64,000 nucleotides of DNA, taken from assembly GCA_026874595.1 (NCBI GenBank), contig CM049317.1:68674618-68738617 (forward strand). Reading direction: 5' to 3'. The notes under the pieces are model-generated. The model was not told the DNA's origin. It worked only from the letters and a program-made list of their open reading frames with translations, and made no database searches. This document shows, in pieces, positions 35,878 through 47,792 of this stretch. How positions within the stretch are numbered: the first letter of the stretch is position 1; each line of letters starts with the position of its first letter. This stretch comes from Sipunculus nudus. Lineage: Eukaryota > Annelida > Sipuncula > Golfingiida > Sipunculidae. A program made the position numbers and the translations under genes.

Positions 35878-36793
35878 TATTTGATGTGTTGGTGTTTGTT
35901 GGTTGAAGTACATGTAAATATACATATATGCATTCTTCTATCCATTCTAATGCTTCTTCTGCTCTTTTTCTCTTAAAAATTACCTATATATTTATGTAAA
36001 TCATATAACATCCATATATAATTATAATATATATCTTTTGGTATATGGCATATGTCTTATATATACATACATAACACCAGACTACAAATGCATTATAATT
36101 TATTCTGATGTATATGAATTATTAAAAGAGTCAAAAATTAAAATAATGCAATTGAAATAATGAAATTGATTTTTACCTCGTGTATAGTGCAAACTCTTCG
36201 GTTTCTCTTACAAATCGTGTTGTTATATGTTTTATTTTAAATTTGTCATAATAAAGCAAAAACAAAGATTAATCTAATTTTATATGAGGAGTAGGAAAAC
36301 ATTCTTTAATGCGCGGATTAAAGTGATAAAGATATTAGAATGAATGAATTGTATGTGAACTCTTTGGTACCTCCCCCACCCCCTTAAAAAATCAATTCAA
36401 ACTCACAGACACCCTTGCCTAATTTATACGCAAAAGTTTCAATGATTTATTCTAATACAGATAGAGTGTCATGCTATTTAGAAATGTAAATGTTTCTAAA
36501 GCATAATCTAGACTTCATAGATTGATAACGGTTATATTTTCATTTGTGTTTAATCTGATTTAATATATACAGGATCAAACTATGTGTAAGTATTTGTACA
36601 TGGATTTAAAATGTAGGATATAGGATTACCTGAATTGTAATTTAGATTCGCAAGATAGAGGTAATAGTTATAAAGAAATAAAAATGTGCGAAAACATAAA
36701 ACGATAATCCCAATTTTTTACAATCGTATGAAGCAAATCCGTATAATATAGGGCTTATCTTTACACAGTCAACTACTTTGTGACTTTTTTTTA

Positions 36794-36831
<38 letters not shown>

Positions 36832-36987
36832 ATATATTAGTTTCCTTATTATTTTTTTCAGATTGATATATTTACATGAATTGCCTGTAAGGCTTTCAAA
36901 TTTGAATCAAATTAGGCTTTTTTTAATTAATTATAAATTACTATTAATTATAAATTAATGCTCCCACTTAACTTATATCCGCGTGTT

Positions 36988-36989
<2 letters not shown>

Positions 36990-37052
<63 letters not shown>
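36990..37052. repeat. (TA)n microsatellite
   Basis: Long TA tract within the engrailed intron. Confidence 0.95.
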
Positions 37053-37056
<4 letters not shown>

Positions 37057-37811
37057 GGAATAATGAACCAAGGAATTCATGCGATAGAAATGCATTTCAT
37101 GCATGGCTTTGATTGCATTGGACCCCGACTGATAGCTAGAAATTTTCTATATGAATATTTTTCTTGTTTAATTGATATTTGGTGATAATGTGATATTTTG
37201 TATCTGTAAATCATTGATTGTTTGAAATAAAATCTCCCATCTTTGTAATCAGGGAAACATACATATAATCTTATAATACTAATACTAATAATAATAACTG
37301 TAAATTTTTTCATTAACAATTAGATTATTGAGGATTTGCAACAAATATCTTCAGAAAATTTCCAGCAAAGCCGTGACAATTCGATTTTTATCTTAACTTT
37401 TGAAACATAGGTTTCTAAGTTTTTTTAAATGAATGGTCATGAAGTCTTCGAAAATGATCCTAACTGGGCTGTAGATAATGAATTTATAATATCATAACAA
37501 CAAAATATACGATACTTTTGACTTAAATAATGAATCATTTTTTTAAAGTTAAAAACAACTTATTGTACACACTCTATATATAGCGTCAGTATATAAAAAA
37601 CTGTTTTCGAGTACATGTTGACATCTTCTTACTTATCAACTCCTGACCTATGAACCCGACACCTAACAACTTTGTGAAGAAATTACTTGCTTCATTTTTT
37701 GACAGTTTAACAAATTGTTATTATACAGTTGTTAGTTTACCCTGAGGAACACAGGGTCATGTGTGTGACCTCTGCAGACGCTACTGACATTAAGAGCGAT
37801 TTTGTTTTCAG

Positions 37812-38125
37812 GTCCACGGACGCGTAAGATGCGCAAAGAGCGCGGGTCACCGGGCGACAAGAGGCCGCGGACAGCGTTCACTGACCAACAGCTTCACCGC
37901 CTCAGGCGGGAATTCGAGACGTGCAAGTATCTGACTGAGGAAAAAAGGCGGGTTCTAGCAGACGAACTACAGCTGAAAGAAGTCCAAATCAAAATCTGGT
38001 TCCAGAACAAACGAGCAAAGCTTAAAAAAGCTTCCGGTGTACGTAACGATTTGGCCCTACAACTCATGGCGGAAGGACTTTATAATCACTCAACAACAGG
38101 TAATTCACATTTATGCAACACGTGA
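37812..38125 (+). CDS. en: Engrailed homeobox protein, coding exon 2 (EH3, homeodomain, EH5)
   Basis: Continues exon 1 in frame: G|GT completes Gly156, then EH3 PRTRKMRKE (157-165), the homeodomain (about 171-229) and EH5 (about 228-251, [20 protein letters not shown] then NHSTT). Homeodomain anchors are present: R3 and R5, F8, L16, F20, W48, F49, Q50, N51, K52, R53. Q50 and N51 predict TAATTA-type targets. Unusual family positions are C23 in helix 1/loop, K41 where Asn is typical, and D36/E37. The open frame stops at TGA 38123-38125 after GNSHLCNT, giving 259 aa in total. However, CAG|GTAATT (GT at 38100) follows NHSTT exactly, and a second donor GTGAGT (38122-38127) overlaps the stop, so the true C-terminus may be encoded by a further exon. 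Confidence 0.93.
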
Positions 38126-38598
38126 GTCAATGCGCACAAGGACTAGTTTCTGATATGAAAAAGTGAGTTTATCTGTAGAGAAGTAGGTGCGTATCGTAAA
38201 AGGTGACAACATGTGATTTGCCTCAAAGTGGTTTGATTTTGTTTGTCACAAACTTGAGATGTGAAAGGTTTTAGGCTACAGGGTTGTTATACGTTTGTAC
38301 CATTTATTTTTATTTTCTTCTCTTTTTCCTTGCTTTTATGTAAGATGTCCTCAATTATTTATAATGAAAGCGTGCTTATGTATATATATGTAAATATCAA
38401 TCTTTGTAAGTATGTATGTGTCAGTTAGTATCATATAAGATAATCTTGAGAATCTTATACAAGTACATGACTTCATATGTATTAATATATGGTTCGTCGT
38501 TGACAAGCTGCATGCATGTATACACGAATCTGAATGAAATCTACAGATTAATTATAAAAATTAATTAAAGAATACGGAAATTATCTACGTAACTAAGT

Positions 38599-38648
<50 letters not shown>

Positions 38649-38806
38649 CTAAAAAACGTTAAAATGCTGGATATTAATGTTGCAAACTGGATGAAAGTGG
38701 CTGATTTAAAGAACTCCCAAATATTGGCATTTCGGGAATCGGATATTGAGTAATGGTCTTATACTGCTAATGCCATGTGACTTTTTCACTAATTGATATA
38801 TTATGT

Positions 38807-38857
<51 letters not shown>

Positions 38858-39370
38858 ATTAAACGTGTACTAGTATGCACAAGTCAAGATGATCTCATTG
38901 TATTGCATTTTTCTATATATCAATTTAAATTTGAAGCAGTTGAGCCACCAAAGATATTCTTTTTTTTAAAGACCGTTTAATGTTGTAACTGCATATATTT
39001 AGTAGTTTATACCTGCATGATACATATAAACATGATATGATTATGAATATCATGTTTGTATCTGCATGTATACAAGCACATATACATATAAATACAAGTA
39101 TATATATATAAGTATATATAATGTATATGCTAAACATTAGTGTTGTGTCCTGCATGTTTAAACATGTATATATAATCAATATGTATAAAGTGTAATTATA
39201 GTAAAGTTTCCGACATCTGCAAGCTTTCGCTTGACCAGTTCATATTTTCATGTGTGCAAAATATAAAAACAAATAAAACTGCATTTGATGGAATCAAGCC
39301 TAGCAAATTGATTGTTGTACGTTTATTCTTATACACAGACAACAGACATGTTAAAAGATAATGACAAATT
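38126..39370. other. 3' flank or second intron of engrailed
   Basis: AT-rich with (TA)n at 38601-38642 and 38811-38853. An AATAAA word at about 39268 could be a polyadenylation signal if the gene ends at 38125. No further homeobox or gene is seen. Confidence 0.45.
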
Positions 39371-40343
39371 CCGGTGTAACAGGCCAGATTATATTGACTG
39401 ACTGACTGACTGACTGAGGATGTTTTTGCTTTATCCAGCAGCTACAGGTTAGATTATACCCCCTGACCAGTGTAAACCCGGGTATATTTTGGCCTAGGCC
39501 AGAATATCCCGGGGTATATATTCTGGCCCGGTCTGTTTTATACCCCCTCCTGTCCACTTTATACCCCTCACACGAATCACAGAACCTGACTTGTTTCATC
39601 ATTGTAAATTATCAGATTAATAGGATTAAGAGCTACACCGAACCATGTATCATTTATCCATTTGTATATCCATGATTTCAGAGAAATGTGTGAATTTAAA
39701 TATATGTTTAATTCAGACACTGTCACAACAAAACTTAAACAATATTAGAATTAATAAAAAATGAGCTATATAGAGAATAACATATTTAGTAACGTCCTTA
39801 ACTTAACCCATAATCTGTTCAATTCAAACTACATTAGCACTGTACTTTTATATATTTATTTTCATTTTGTACATCAAGTTACTATTCTCAGTTAGAGTTC
39901 GTTTTTATAATGCGGATATTTTGTTGTAGGTTTGAACTAATTGGGAGTCTGATTTCAGCTGATGACATTAATTCTGAAAATAAAGGGACATAATACTGTT
40001 ATGTAGTAACGCGATTCTACACACTTACATATACCGATCGCCTTATAGATGTCATTCATGCACTTACACTCGAACATTACATTTAATTAATAAAAATATG
40101 ACAGAAGGTGAGTCATTTCGTAAAAAAAACTACAATTTGTTAAGGTATATACATAACACTCTTATTAATAGAAATAGGGGGGGGGGATTATCTGGCGTAA
40201 GGAGGTTTAAAATGGACTAGGACAAATTATACCCCTGGGCATAATCTGGCCTAGCCCATTTTATACCCCGGGTGTAGTTTTGGCTAGGCCGGACTATACC
40301 CGGGTATACAATCAAGGGGGGCTATTCTGGCCTGCTACACCTG
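39371..40343. mobile_element. TIR element, about 1 kb, downstream of engrailed
   Basis: The left end CCGGTGTAACAGGCCAGATT (39371-39390) matches the reverse complement of the right end ending GGCCTGCTACACCTG (to 40343), with about 17 of 20 positions alike. Subterminal blocks rich in ATACCCC, CCCGGG and GGCCTAGGCC words occur inverted near both ends (39450-39560 and 40180-40320). A TGAC array (39397-39417) sits just inside the left end. No transposase. The CAGGTG-like terminus would fit hAT, but no 8-bp target duplication was found. Confidence 0.65.
39959..39993 (+). CDS. en: Hypothetical engrailed C-terminal exon
   Basis: If exon 2 is spliced at 38099|GT, a phase-1 acceptor is needed. GATTTCAG ending at 39958, preceded by a branch-point-like CTAAT at about 39938, provides one. 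The joined frame reads NHSTT-ADDINSENKGT-stop, a short polar, acidic tail resembling in character the ends of vertebrate engrailed proteins. It lies inside the TIR element 39371-40343, so it would be an exonised transposon piece. The match is short (11 codons) and may be chance; the alternative is termination at 38125. Confidence 0.25.
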
Positions 40344-40577
40344 TACTTAGAAAACACACACACACATATATATATATATACACACACTTCGGGTTTCAAG
40401 TAATTTCGTTTACATCTATTTGACTTTAACTCTTTATATTATACGTGTGACAGTTGGACAGCAGCCGGAAATTCGGATTGTATATACTTTGGATTCCGTG
40501 AACTTTGGTGGAAATAGATATGTTGCTAGTTTTTTGCCAAATGTTTGTATGTTGTCGCATATAGGTATACCATGCAT

Positions 40578-40579
<2 letters not shown>

Positions 40580-40641
<62 letters not shown>
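40580..40641. repeat. (TA)n microsatellite
   Basis: About 31 TA units. Confidence 0.96.
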
Positions 40642-40643
<2 letters not shown>

Positions 40644-41593
40644 ACATGCATATGATAAACTGTGGGGGTGGTGACAATAAAATGATAATGATAAATAAAT
40701 AATATTAATAATATAACAAAATAATATAAAAAAATGATCAGTGAATATTACTATAAGCAAGTCCTATATAAGCTATATATACAGAAAACTATAAATTCAA
40801 TTTGGATTCATGGTTCTAATACTTATAAAAGGAATTTTGTCCACTTTTTCCTCAATGTTCTCTGAAACTGCGTCTCATTTTCAAGGTTGTTCTCGCAGTG
40901 ACCTTGCCGTTATGATAATAAATGTTTTTTTAACATTTAATGTACACATCATTTTGTGTGATTTTTGAGTGGTTTTATAAATTGCGTGGAGGTTACCATG
41001 CACCGAAAACAACCGAACTGCCTTCGGCAAATACCGGAATGATCTCAGTGTTTATTCACATCCTGTGTCGCAGGATTAGGGTCTATCGTGCATATATGAA
41101 TAACCTCTGCTATCATGTCTGCATGACCTGACATTTGACCCAGCCACTGACCCACTTGCATGGTTAGTAAATGTGAAAAACATGTGACGATTCATCCAGT
41201 TAATCCTTCACTGTTAGAAATAAAGGTTTTTCTTAAGGTTTTAAAAAGGTTTTTAAACTGACCCTATAGAAAAAAACCTTTTAAGGGTTTTATAGAAAAC
41301 CCAAAGCTGAGGGTTTTCTGGAAAACCCTCTGTGATGCATAAAAACCTTTTTAAAACCTTTCTTTGAATACCAGAAAACCCTGATAATAAGGTTTTCTGT
41401 GCAAATAAGAACCTTTTGTATAACAATACAATAATCTTTATTGATGGTCAAAAAAATCTCTGCTTATGCAAATGGCCATTTATTTCGCACTCTCTCGTCA
41501 CTCAAAGGATAATATGAACAAGGAAGTCAAAAATGGTCATAATACACAGTTTATTAGAACAAAACTGTACAAAGAAGTACTGTGACACATTAC

Positions 41594-41598
<5 letters not shown>

Positions 41599-41634
<36 letters not shown>
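41599..41634. repeat. (TA)n microsatellite
   Basis: TA tract inside the CACTG element. Confidence 0.93.
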
Positions 41635-41638
<4 letters not shown>

Positions 41639-42053
41639 CAAAGCAATACAATAAAAAATTCTTCATTATCAAACACTAAACATAAGTTGTTTAGTACTTT
41701 AGGGTATTCTATCAAAAAGCCCAGATGATGCAAAGCAATATTCTATGGCGTGGAGAACTTTCTTCTTTTTTTAGTGAGGAACTCTTCTGTTTACATGTAC
41801 ACTCGGAAGCCAACCTTCTCTTCCACTATACGACTGGAAAAGGACCCAGGGTATTCTGTAAAAGAATTCAACAAATGTGCAGTCTTAAATAATATATTCA
41901 ATTAGACACCACAAAATGGCTAAAACTTACCATTCTTTAGTGATACATAGTTATCTTTAACAAATAAATTTGTATTCCTGTCTAGCAATTTATAGGTTGC
42001 CCCATATTGTCACTTGATGAAATAAGTTTACTATATGTGTGTCTTATGTGTAC

Positions 42054-42276
42054 CTCTTTCTCTTCCACCATCAACAGCTTTTCATTCTCTCCAAAATGGA
42101 TGGCAGCGTTCTGTAAGCCTCCAGAATTCCAGATCTGTAAAATAAAAGAGTATAAAATTATACAACATTATGCCCAGATCAATATAATGTTAAAATTGGA
42201 TTCTTGATACAGATAAGTAATTTCTTGTTACCCTTTTCTGCCACCCAATGAAACCTCCTTTATTAACTTGGGTCCA
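42054..42276 (-). other. Two in-phase exon-like blocks inside the CACTG element
   Basis: Minus strand: acceptor TTATATTGCAG, then a 45-nt block (42276-42232) reading WTQVNKGGFIGWQKR and donor GTAAC. Then acceptor TTTTACAG, an 81-nt block (42134-42054) reading IWNSGGLQNAAIHFGENEKL and on to EEKE, and donor GTACAC. Both blocks are multiples of three and share phase. A further downstream candidate (about 41800-41995) is out of phase. This may be a captured or decayed gene; I recognise no family. Confidence 0.25.
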
Positions 42277-42640
42277 CTGCAATATAAGGTGACCAAAGTC
42301 CATAGCTATCTATATAATGTTTTCACACGCACGACCTTAATCTGTGCAGGCAGGATCCTCGAGGAGTGGACAGCCTGTCCAGTGCGCGAACAGGGCTGTA
42401 GTCTAACATTTACTATGTGGGTCTTCTATACTCGTACATGTGTTATATAAAGTGCAGTCCCTCCAGCATGCAAAAAGCAGGCCATACAGCCACTGCGGGG
42501 GTTCCTCATATTTGATCAGCAGTCCAGGTCTGCTGACCCTAAAAGCAGACCAGCACTGCTAATACAACACGTACACGTAAACATGAAATCCCTATCCCTG
42601 TGCTGAAAATTCAAACAAGCATCTTTGCAATCTATATATT

Positions 42641-42678
<38 letters not shown>

Positions 42679-43301
42679 TAATATAGATATATATTCCAAT
42701 TATAAAAGAGAAAGTGAAACTCCATATAATATATATCCCTTTCTCACAAGAGATAAACAAACATATACTTCATATTAAATATATCCTAGTTTAATTGATA
42801 CTACAGACATGATTTAATTTAATATACAGACATATAAAATGTAAGAATTGTAATTGAAAACTATACTCCCAACACGACTTCAAAGTTCAGAAATATCTGA
42901 AATTCTGTACAAAGCTGCTACAATTGCTGCTGCTGCTATACGGCTGTTTCAGTCAAGATGGCGACAGGACACAAAAGCACGCTTTTAATTTCCCGCGCTT
43001 GTTTCGTAATAGCTGAAGGTTTTTGGGGATGCCGAAAACCTTTCCGATCACAGCGGCACCTATGGCCCCCTGATGAACTAATACATGAAGCAGTCATAAG
43101 GTCTTTCGTGGCACAGAGAACCTTAAGGCACAGCAGTTTGGGGCCTTGAGGTTTTTTAACATCTGAAAAACGTCCATAATGTCTAAGAACCTTTACAAGA
43201 ACCTTTATTTTTAACAGTGTTGTGCATAATGTTTAAATGACCACAACAAGTCCATGGTTTAAGAAAAGAAGCCTGGAGGATTAATGAGATAACGTATAAT
43301 A

Positions 43302-43402
43302 AGAGGGGGGGGGGGTCCAGGTCGCAAAAATTGGTCTGAAACCCTTAAAAAAAGGTTGCGGCGGTTTAAAAAAGGGGAGGGGGGGGGGGGAGGGGGGGGG
43401 GG
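43302..43402. repeat. G-run cluster
   Basis: Several runs of 10 or more G with short A interruptions, ending near GGATCCGGATCC. The minus-strand poly-Pro frame is an artefact. It probably belongs to debris of a hAT-like GC-tract element. Confidence 0.7.
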
Positions 43403-44590
43403 ATCCGGATCCCCTAGATCCCTCCTCTGACCCACTTCTGCTGCTAACCAGATATGCATATTCCCGTTCCTTTCTTTAGGAACATCTTCCTTGCCTTAAA
43501 ACATGCATTTAATTCATCTTTCATGCCGTATACTATAGATATACATCAAACTATCCCTCGTTCTTCTAACAATAATGATATATGTAGCAATCAAAGATCT
43601 TCAAAATCTGAATGGCCCCAGCAGTCCCATGGCATGCATGCATTTGCAAATGTAAACATCATCACTGACCAGGTCTTCAAGGTAACATACCGATGTGTGA
43701 TTTTTATTTTGCCACGAGCACAGCGCCACAAAATAAATGTAAAAATATGTGTACACGTCTTATATATATATATCATTGAGACGGTATCAGCTATATATTA
43801 ACATGTAAATTCATATGGTCACACACACACACATATATATACATAATATTTATGTATACCCATTAATTACTCAATATATACGCTGTTACTAGAAAGGTCA
43901 TTAAACTGTTCCAAAGAAATTAACCTATAATTTACAAAACGGGAACAAAATTCATAAATAAAGACTTAAAAAAATTAAACAAAAGAAAAAATCTTACAGG
44001 AAGCTTGTATGCACAGCACAAAATCTCAAAGTGAAGGTCAATGATTTACTGAAAATTTCCTGTTCAAGCAAAACCAGCCAAAACAAATATGTTGTCTCAT
44101 GCAGGTAGATATTTAATCTATATCAGATTTAGGAAAACATTGCATCCCATATAAAATAAAGTATTGAAAGGTAATCTTAGATTCTGGTTAGGTAATAAAC
44201 TTAAACGTACAATTCAGAAATGACATAATAGATATTAATTTTCACTTCATTTTCTCTGAAGTTAATAAATAAGTTAGAGAAATAAGTTTAACAGACGGCA
44301 ATATATTAATCAACTGCGTATATCTGTGGGGGGGGGGGGGGTGCCGCATGGGGCCATGCCCCCTCAATCCTTCTTTGCATGTATTACTGAGGGAAACAAT
44401 TCAGAAATGCATGCAGTTATATCTACTAAGAAAATTAAAGCATAAAAGTAGATATATAAAAATATGAAAATATCAGTCATCCGTCATGTTTATACTTCAG
44501 GTTTATAATTTCTGTACACTTCCATATGCAGGTAACAGACTTTTCCTCTTGTTTTTAGTCATAAATGGTATACAAGGATACTGAAGTAGG
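43403..44590. other. Non-coding stretch
   Basis: A 115-codon plus-strand frame (43454-43801) has no recognisable domain, and a minus-strand frame overlaps it. A G-run lies at 44327-44341. No gene is called. Confidence 0.35.
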
Positions 44591-44883
44591 AAAGCTTTTG
44601 GCTTTGGGCTTTTACACCCGAGCCTACCGGCTCGTTAGGCCGGAGCTTATCCCGGTTTCAGTAGCGTGAAGCGACTTATAAGAGTTAACCTCATCCTGGA
44701 TGGGACGCTATATAAAAGTCCATCGCAGGTTACCTTCCCAGTATATACTGGTACCCATTTCTACTGCTGGGTGGACAGAGGAACACTTGCGGTTGGGACT
44801 TTGCTTAAGGGTACTGGCACGGTGGGGGTCTGACCGGGATTCGAACTCACGACCTTAACCATTACACCACAGCCTCCACAAAT
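44591..44883 (-). mobile_element. tRNA-derived SINE (family 3)
   Basis: The minus strand starts with an almost canonical tRNA head: A-box TGGTGTAATGG and B-box GAGTTCGAATCCC (complement of about 44830-44880). The tail contains CCACCCAGCAG, GAAATGGGTACC, GGGAAGGTAACC, GCGTCCCATCCAG and CACGCTACTGAAACCGGG. It is flanked by direct repeats TGAAGTAGG at 44582-44590 and 44884-44892. The head is SINE-attached and not a free tRNA gene. Confidence 0.88.
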
Positions 44884-44892
44884 TGAAGTAGG

Positions 44893-46121
44893 CTGATTTT
44901 ACATATACTTTATATCTATTGTGCACTCCTTGGCCAGAGGATATATGCTGTAAACCCATAGCACCCTGCCCCCCCCCCCCCATTCCCCCTTTCCAGCCCC
45001 TCTCGAGGCCCCTTTTTAGATAAATATATAAACCTTTAACGCCCATTGGCTAAAGTGAGTCACTGACGGATCATTGTTGTCAAGGAAGTTGGATGCAGTG
45101 ATAATGACGTCATAATGACGTCTCTTTCTCCTGAAGCTGCTACTATGCAGCTGCCTGCTACCTCCGTATATATCGAGGGACTATCTGTCCACTGCCACCC
45201 CTTTCATTACAGACATATATCTATCGTACCTGTACAATCATAATTATTTATATTATAAAATAAGTTGAGGGGCCATTCTATATGAGCTAAACTAGCCGTT
45301 GTTGGTGGAAGGCGTGGCTGCTTTCCAGGTAACCGCGCTCACTTCAAGCCTTAAACTTTAAATTTCTTAGTCGAGTCGAGGGAGCTGAGTGATGGCGGGC
45401 TCTGCATGCACCCAAACCCCCTCCAGTAATGTCTCATATATCACACTCGTTATCTAAATTCATCATCAATCACTCAGAGCCTGAACGTCATACATTGTCC
45501 ATCTTCTATTCTAGGCCTATATATGATAGCCTGGTTCGCTCTTCGTCTTTAATGTATTAAATTTCATTCTGCATACTAAATATACGGATTAACATCCTAT
45601 AATATAATTCCCCTATACAATTACCGTGGAACCTATCTGAAAGACCACCTGTCTATGAAGACCACTTTCACTGAACCTCACGCATTCACATTGATAATAA
45701 ATGCGGTCTCATAACACAGGTCATGTGACAGTGGGCAGTCCTCCCATAAAAACAAAATTTCCCGCTGAATTTTTTTATCTACATAGTAAACTATACCTTG
45801 GCACCATGCAGGAGTTCAGGGGCTTCAAATTTGATGAAGATATGCTGAAAGTATGAATACATTATTTTAGATCTTTTGCAATAGGTCCTCTGAGCCCTGC
45901 TTTATCCTTGAGGCATAGATAAGTTGCACTGTTGTACGGCAGCATGCACGAGTTTGACAGGGGGTCACTCCGGGGGTCAGCTTAACTGACTGGCGTGTGC
46001 TCCGTATTTTAATGCGATGTTTATGAGAACTGATGATTGATATAAAGTAAGGATACCGACGACCTTGACCCGTAGACTTGCACTGCTGTCCGTCCGCCCG
46101 TCCATCTGACAAGACTGCAAC
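44893..46121. other. Non-coding stretch
   Basis: A C-run lies at 44979-44990. The interval 45890-46110 is GC-richer and leads into the next MITE. TGACGTCA-like words (AATGACGTCA, 45102-45121) occur twice in 14 bp. No gene seen. Confidence 0.35.
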
Positions 46122-46513
46122 CAAAGTTTATACGGTTGTGTCATTCTGTGGAATTTTCTTATAAATTTTTGCAAACATACCTTTATAATAAGTTTTGATC
46201 ATAAAATAACTAAAAATCGATGTTTGCATTTTGTCTTCCGCTATCTTGCATAAATGGCGGCCATATTAAAACCAGGGTTATATGTCACTCAAAATCCGTC
46301 ATTTCAGACAGGGGTAAGGCAAGAACAATATGATAATCCTCAATAGAAAACTTTTCTTGGTTGATTCTATGGTATTTTTTTCCTGTAGAATCAATTTATG
46401 CTACCAAAAATGTTGTACTGACATATTTTATTAGATATTTTGCATAATTTGCAAAAATCCATATAAAAATTTGACAGCAGACAAAATTTAGACATAACCG
46501 TATGCACACTTTA
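46122..46513. mobile_element. MITE with imperfect ~70-bp inverted ends
   Basis: CAAAGTTTATACGGTTGTGTC at the left (to about 46142) resembles the reverse complement of GACATAACCGTATGCACACTTT at the right (to about 46512). Similarity continues inward through ATTTTTGCAAA words. It is about 390 bp, AT-rich inside and non-coding. No target duplication was recognised. Confidence 0.5.
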
Positions 46514-47019
46514 AACGCGTATATGCGTTCACACCACGTTGATGCAGATACTGTATTAAAGGGGCCCAGTCACATATCTGACCTTTATAAATTAAAGGTA
46601 TAATTCCTTGGAGCTTTTATATAAATTAGCCAGGAAACATGGATATCACCACACACAGGCTGCTTGTTTTGTTTATATCAACATGTTTATGATATATGGG
46701 GGCCCGCCAAAATAATCGAAACAAGGGCATCTCCATGGTGGCAAGTCAGATGACCCAGAGCTTTGCAAATGGAGTTTTGCAACAAGTTACCTCTCTACCT
46801 CCGCATATTTGCAACCTACCACCTTAGGTTACATGTTTTTCCCATTTGTCAACATTGCTGTGTTTACAAATATGTTGTTGATAAACAAGTTCATACATCC
46901 TTCACGAAGGCTAAAATTTCCCTTAGATCAGAAAACGCATAACTTCTTTTTCAAAAGGTATAGGTGAATGGGCATCTGAAATGAATTCGGTGTAGAGCAA
47001 CCTCCCGATGATGCTTATT

Positions 47020-47025
<6 letters not shown>
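46514..47025. other. Non-coding stretch
   Basis: Nothing recognised. Confidence 0.4.
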
Positions 47026-47085
<60 letters not shown>

Positions 47086-47158
47086 CGTGTGTGTATAGAG
47101 TTTATATGAACTATATATATATACACTCCTCCGGATGTGTTATATAGGCCTATCCCAA

Positions 47159-47212
<54 letters not shown>

Positions 47213-47217
47213 TATAT
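47026..47217. repeat. (TA)n and (TG)n microsatellites
   Basis: TA at about 47026-47062 runs directly into TG to about 47093. A second TA tract lies at about 47168-47217. Confidence 0.95.
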
Positions 47218-47651
47218 AGTAACCACATGGGCCAAACCATGCATGCATATCACTAAATACTACTATAGCCATGAGGTGCTTGTTCACATAAATTTATATA
47301 TTATCGAACAGTGACCAGTTACATACTACAAGTATATTCAAGAAGTCGATAAGGTCATATATAAACCACTGAATAGCAAATATTGAGGGTTTACCTTATT
47401 ATGGATATAAGAAAAATACCATTCAATCTGGATTTGTCCGAATTATATGTTCTTTCTAAATATAGTTCAAGTATCATCTGCTCGCAAAAATGCTGCGCTT
47501 TGAACAAAAGTGCGTCGCATGAATGCAAGCTTACAGGTGCACGAAACGGACGTGTCTGTTATATAAGAAAACGGCTTTTTTCCATGTTGTATAATATAAA
47601 GATGAAGTTATTTGTTGTATTTATGATTTATGCATGCGCTGTTATATATAG

Positions 47652-47654
<3 letters not shown>

Positions 47655-47709
<55 letters not shown>

Positions 47710-47738
47710 GTAATGAACCTTCATGTATGACAAATTAA

Positions 47739-47792
<54 letters not shown>

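Larger units (their letters stand above)
35652..37811 (+). other. Engrailed intron (phase 1), repeat-rich
   Basis: A 2160-bp intron from GTAAGC to TTTTGTTTTCAG that splits a Gly codon (G|GT) between EH2 and EH3, the place where I expect the family's conserved intron. It carries a TAATA pentanucleotide array immediately after the donor (about 35667-35778) and (TA)n tracts at 35838-35880, 36796-36838 and 36990-37052. No enhancer can be named from sequence alone. Confidence 0.9.
41209..43219. mobile_element. 2.0-kb TIR element with CACTG termini
   Basis: The left end CACTGTTAGAAATAAAGGTT (41209-41228) and the right end, in reverse complement CACTGTTAAAAATAAAGGTT (43200-43219), differ at one base. 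The subterminal ~200 bp on both sides are packed with GGTTTT/AAAACC and AAGGTT words in mixed orientation. A TT pair flanks each end. CACTG ends and subterminal repeats fit the EnSpm/CACTA superfamily by recalled criteria. The interior shows exon-like blocks on the minus strand (42054-42276) and a plus-strand ATGGCG frame at 42958-43149, but no identifiable transposase. Confidence 0.75.
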
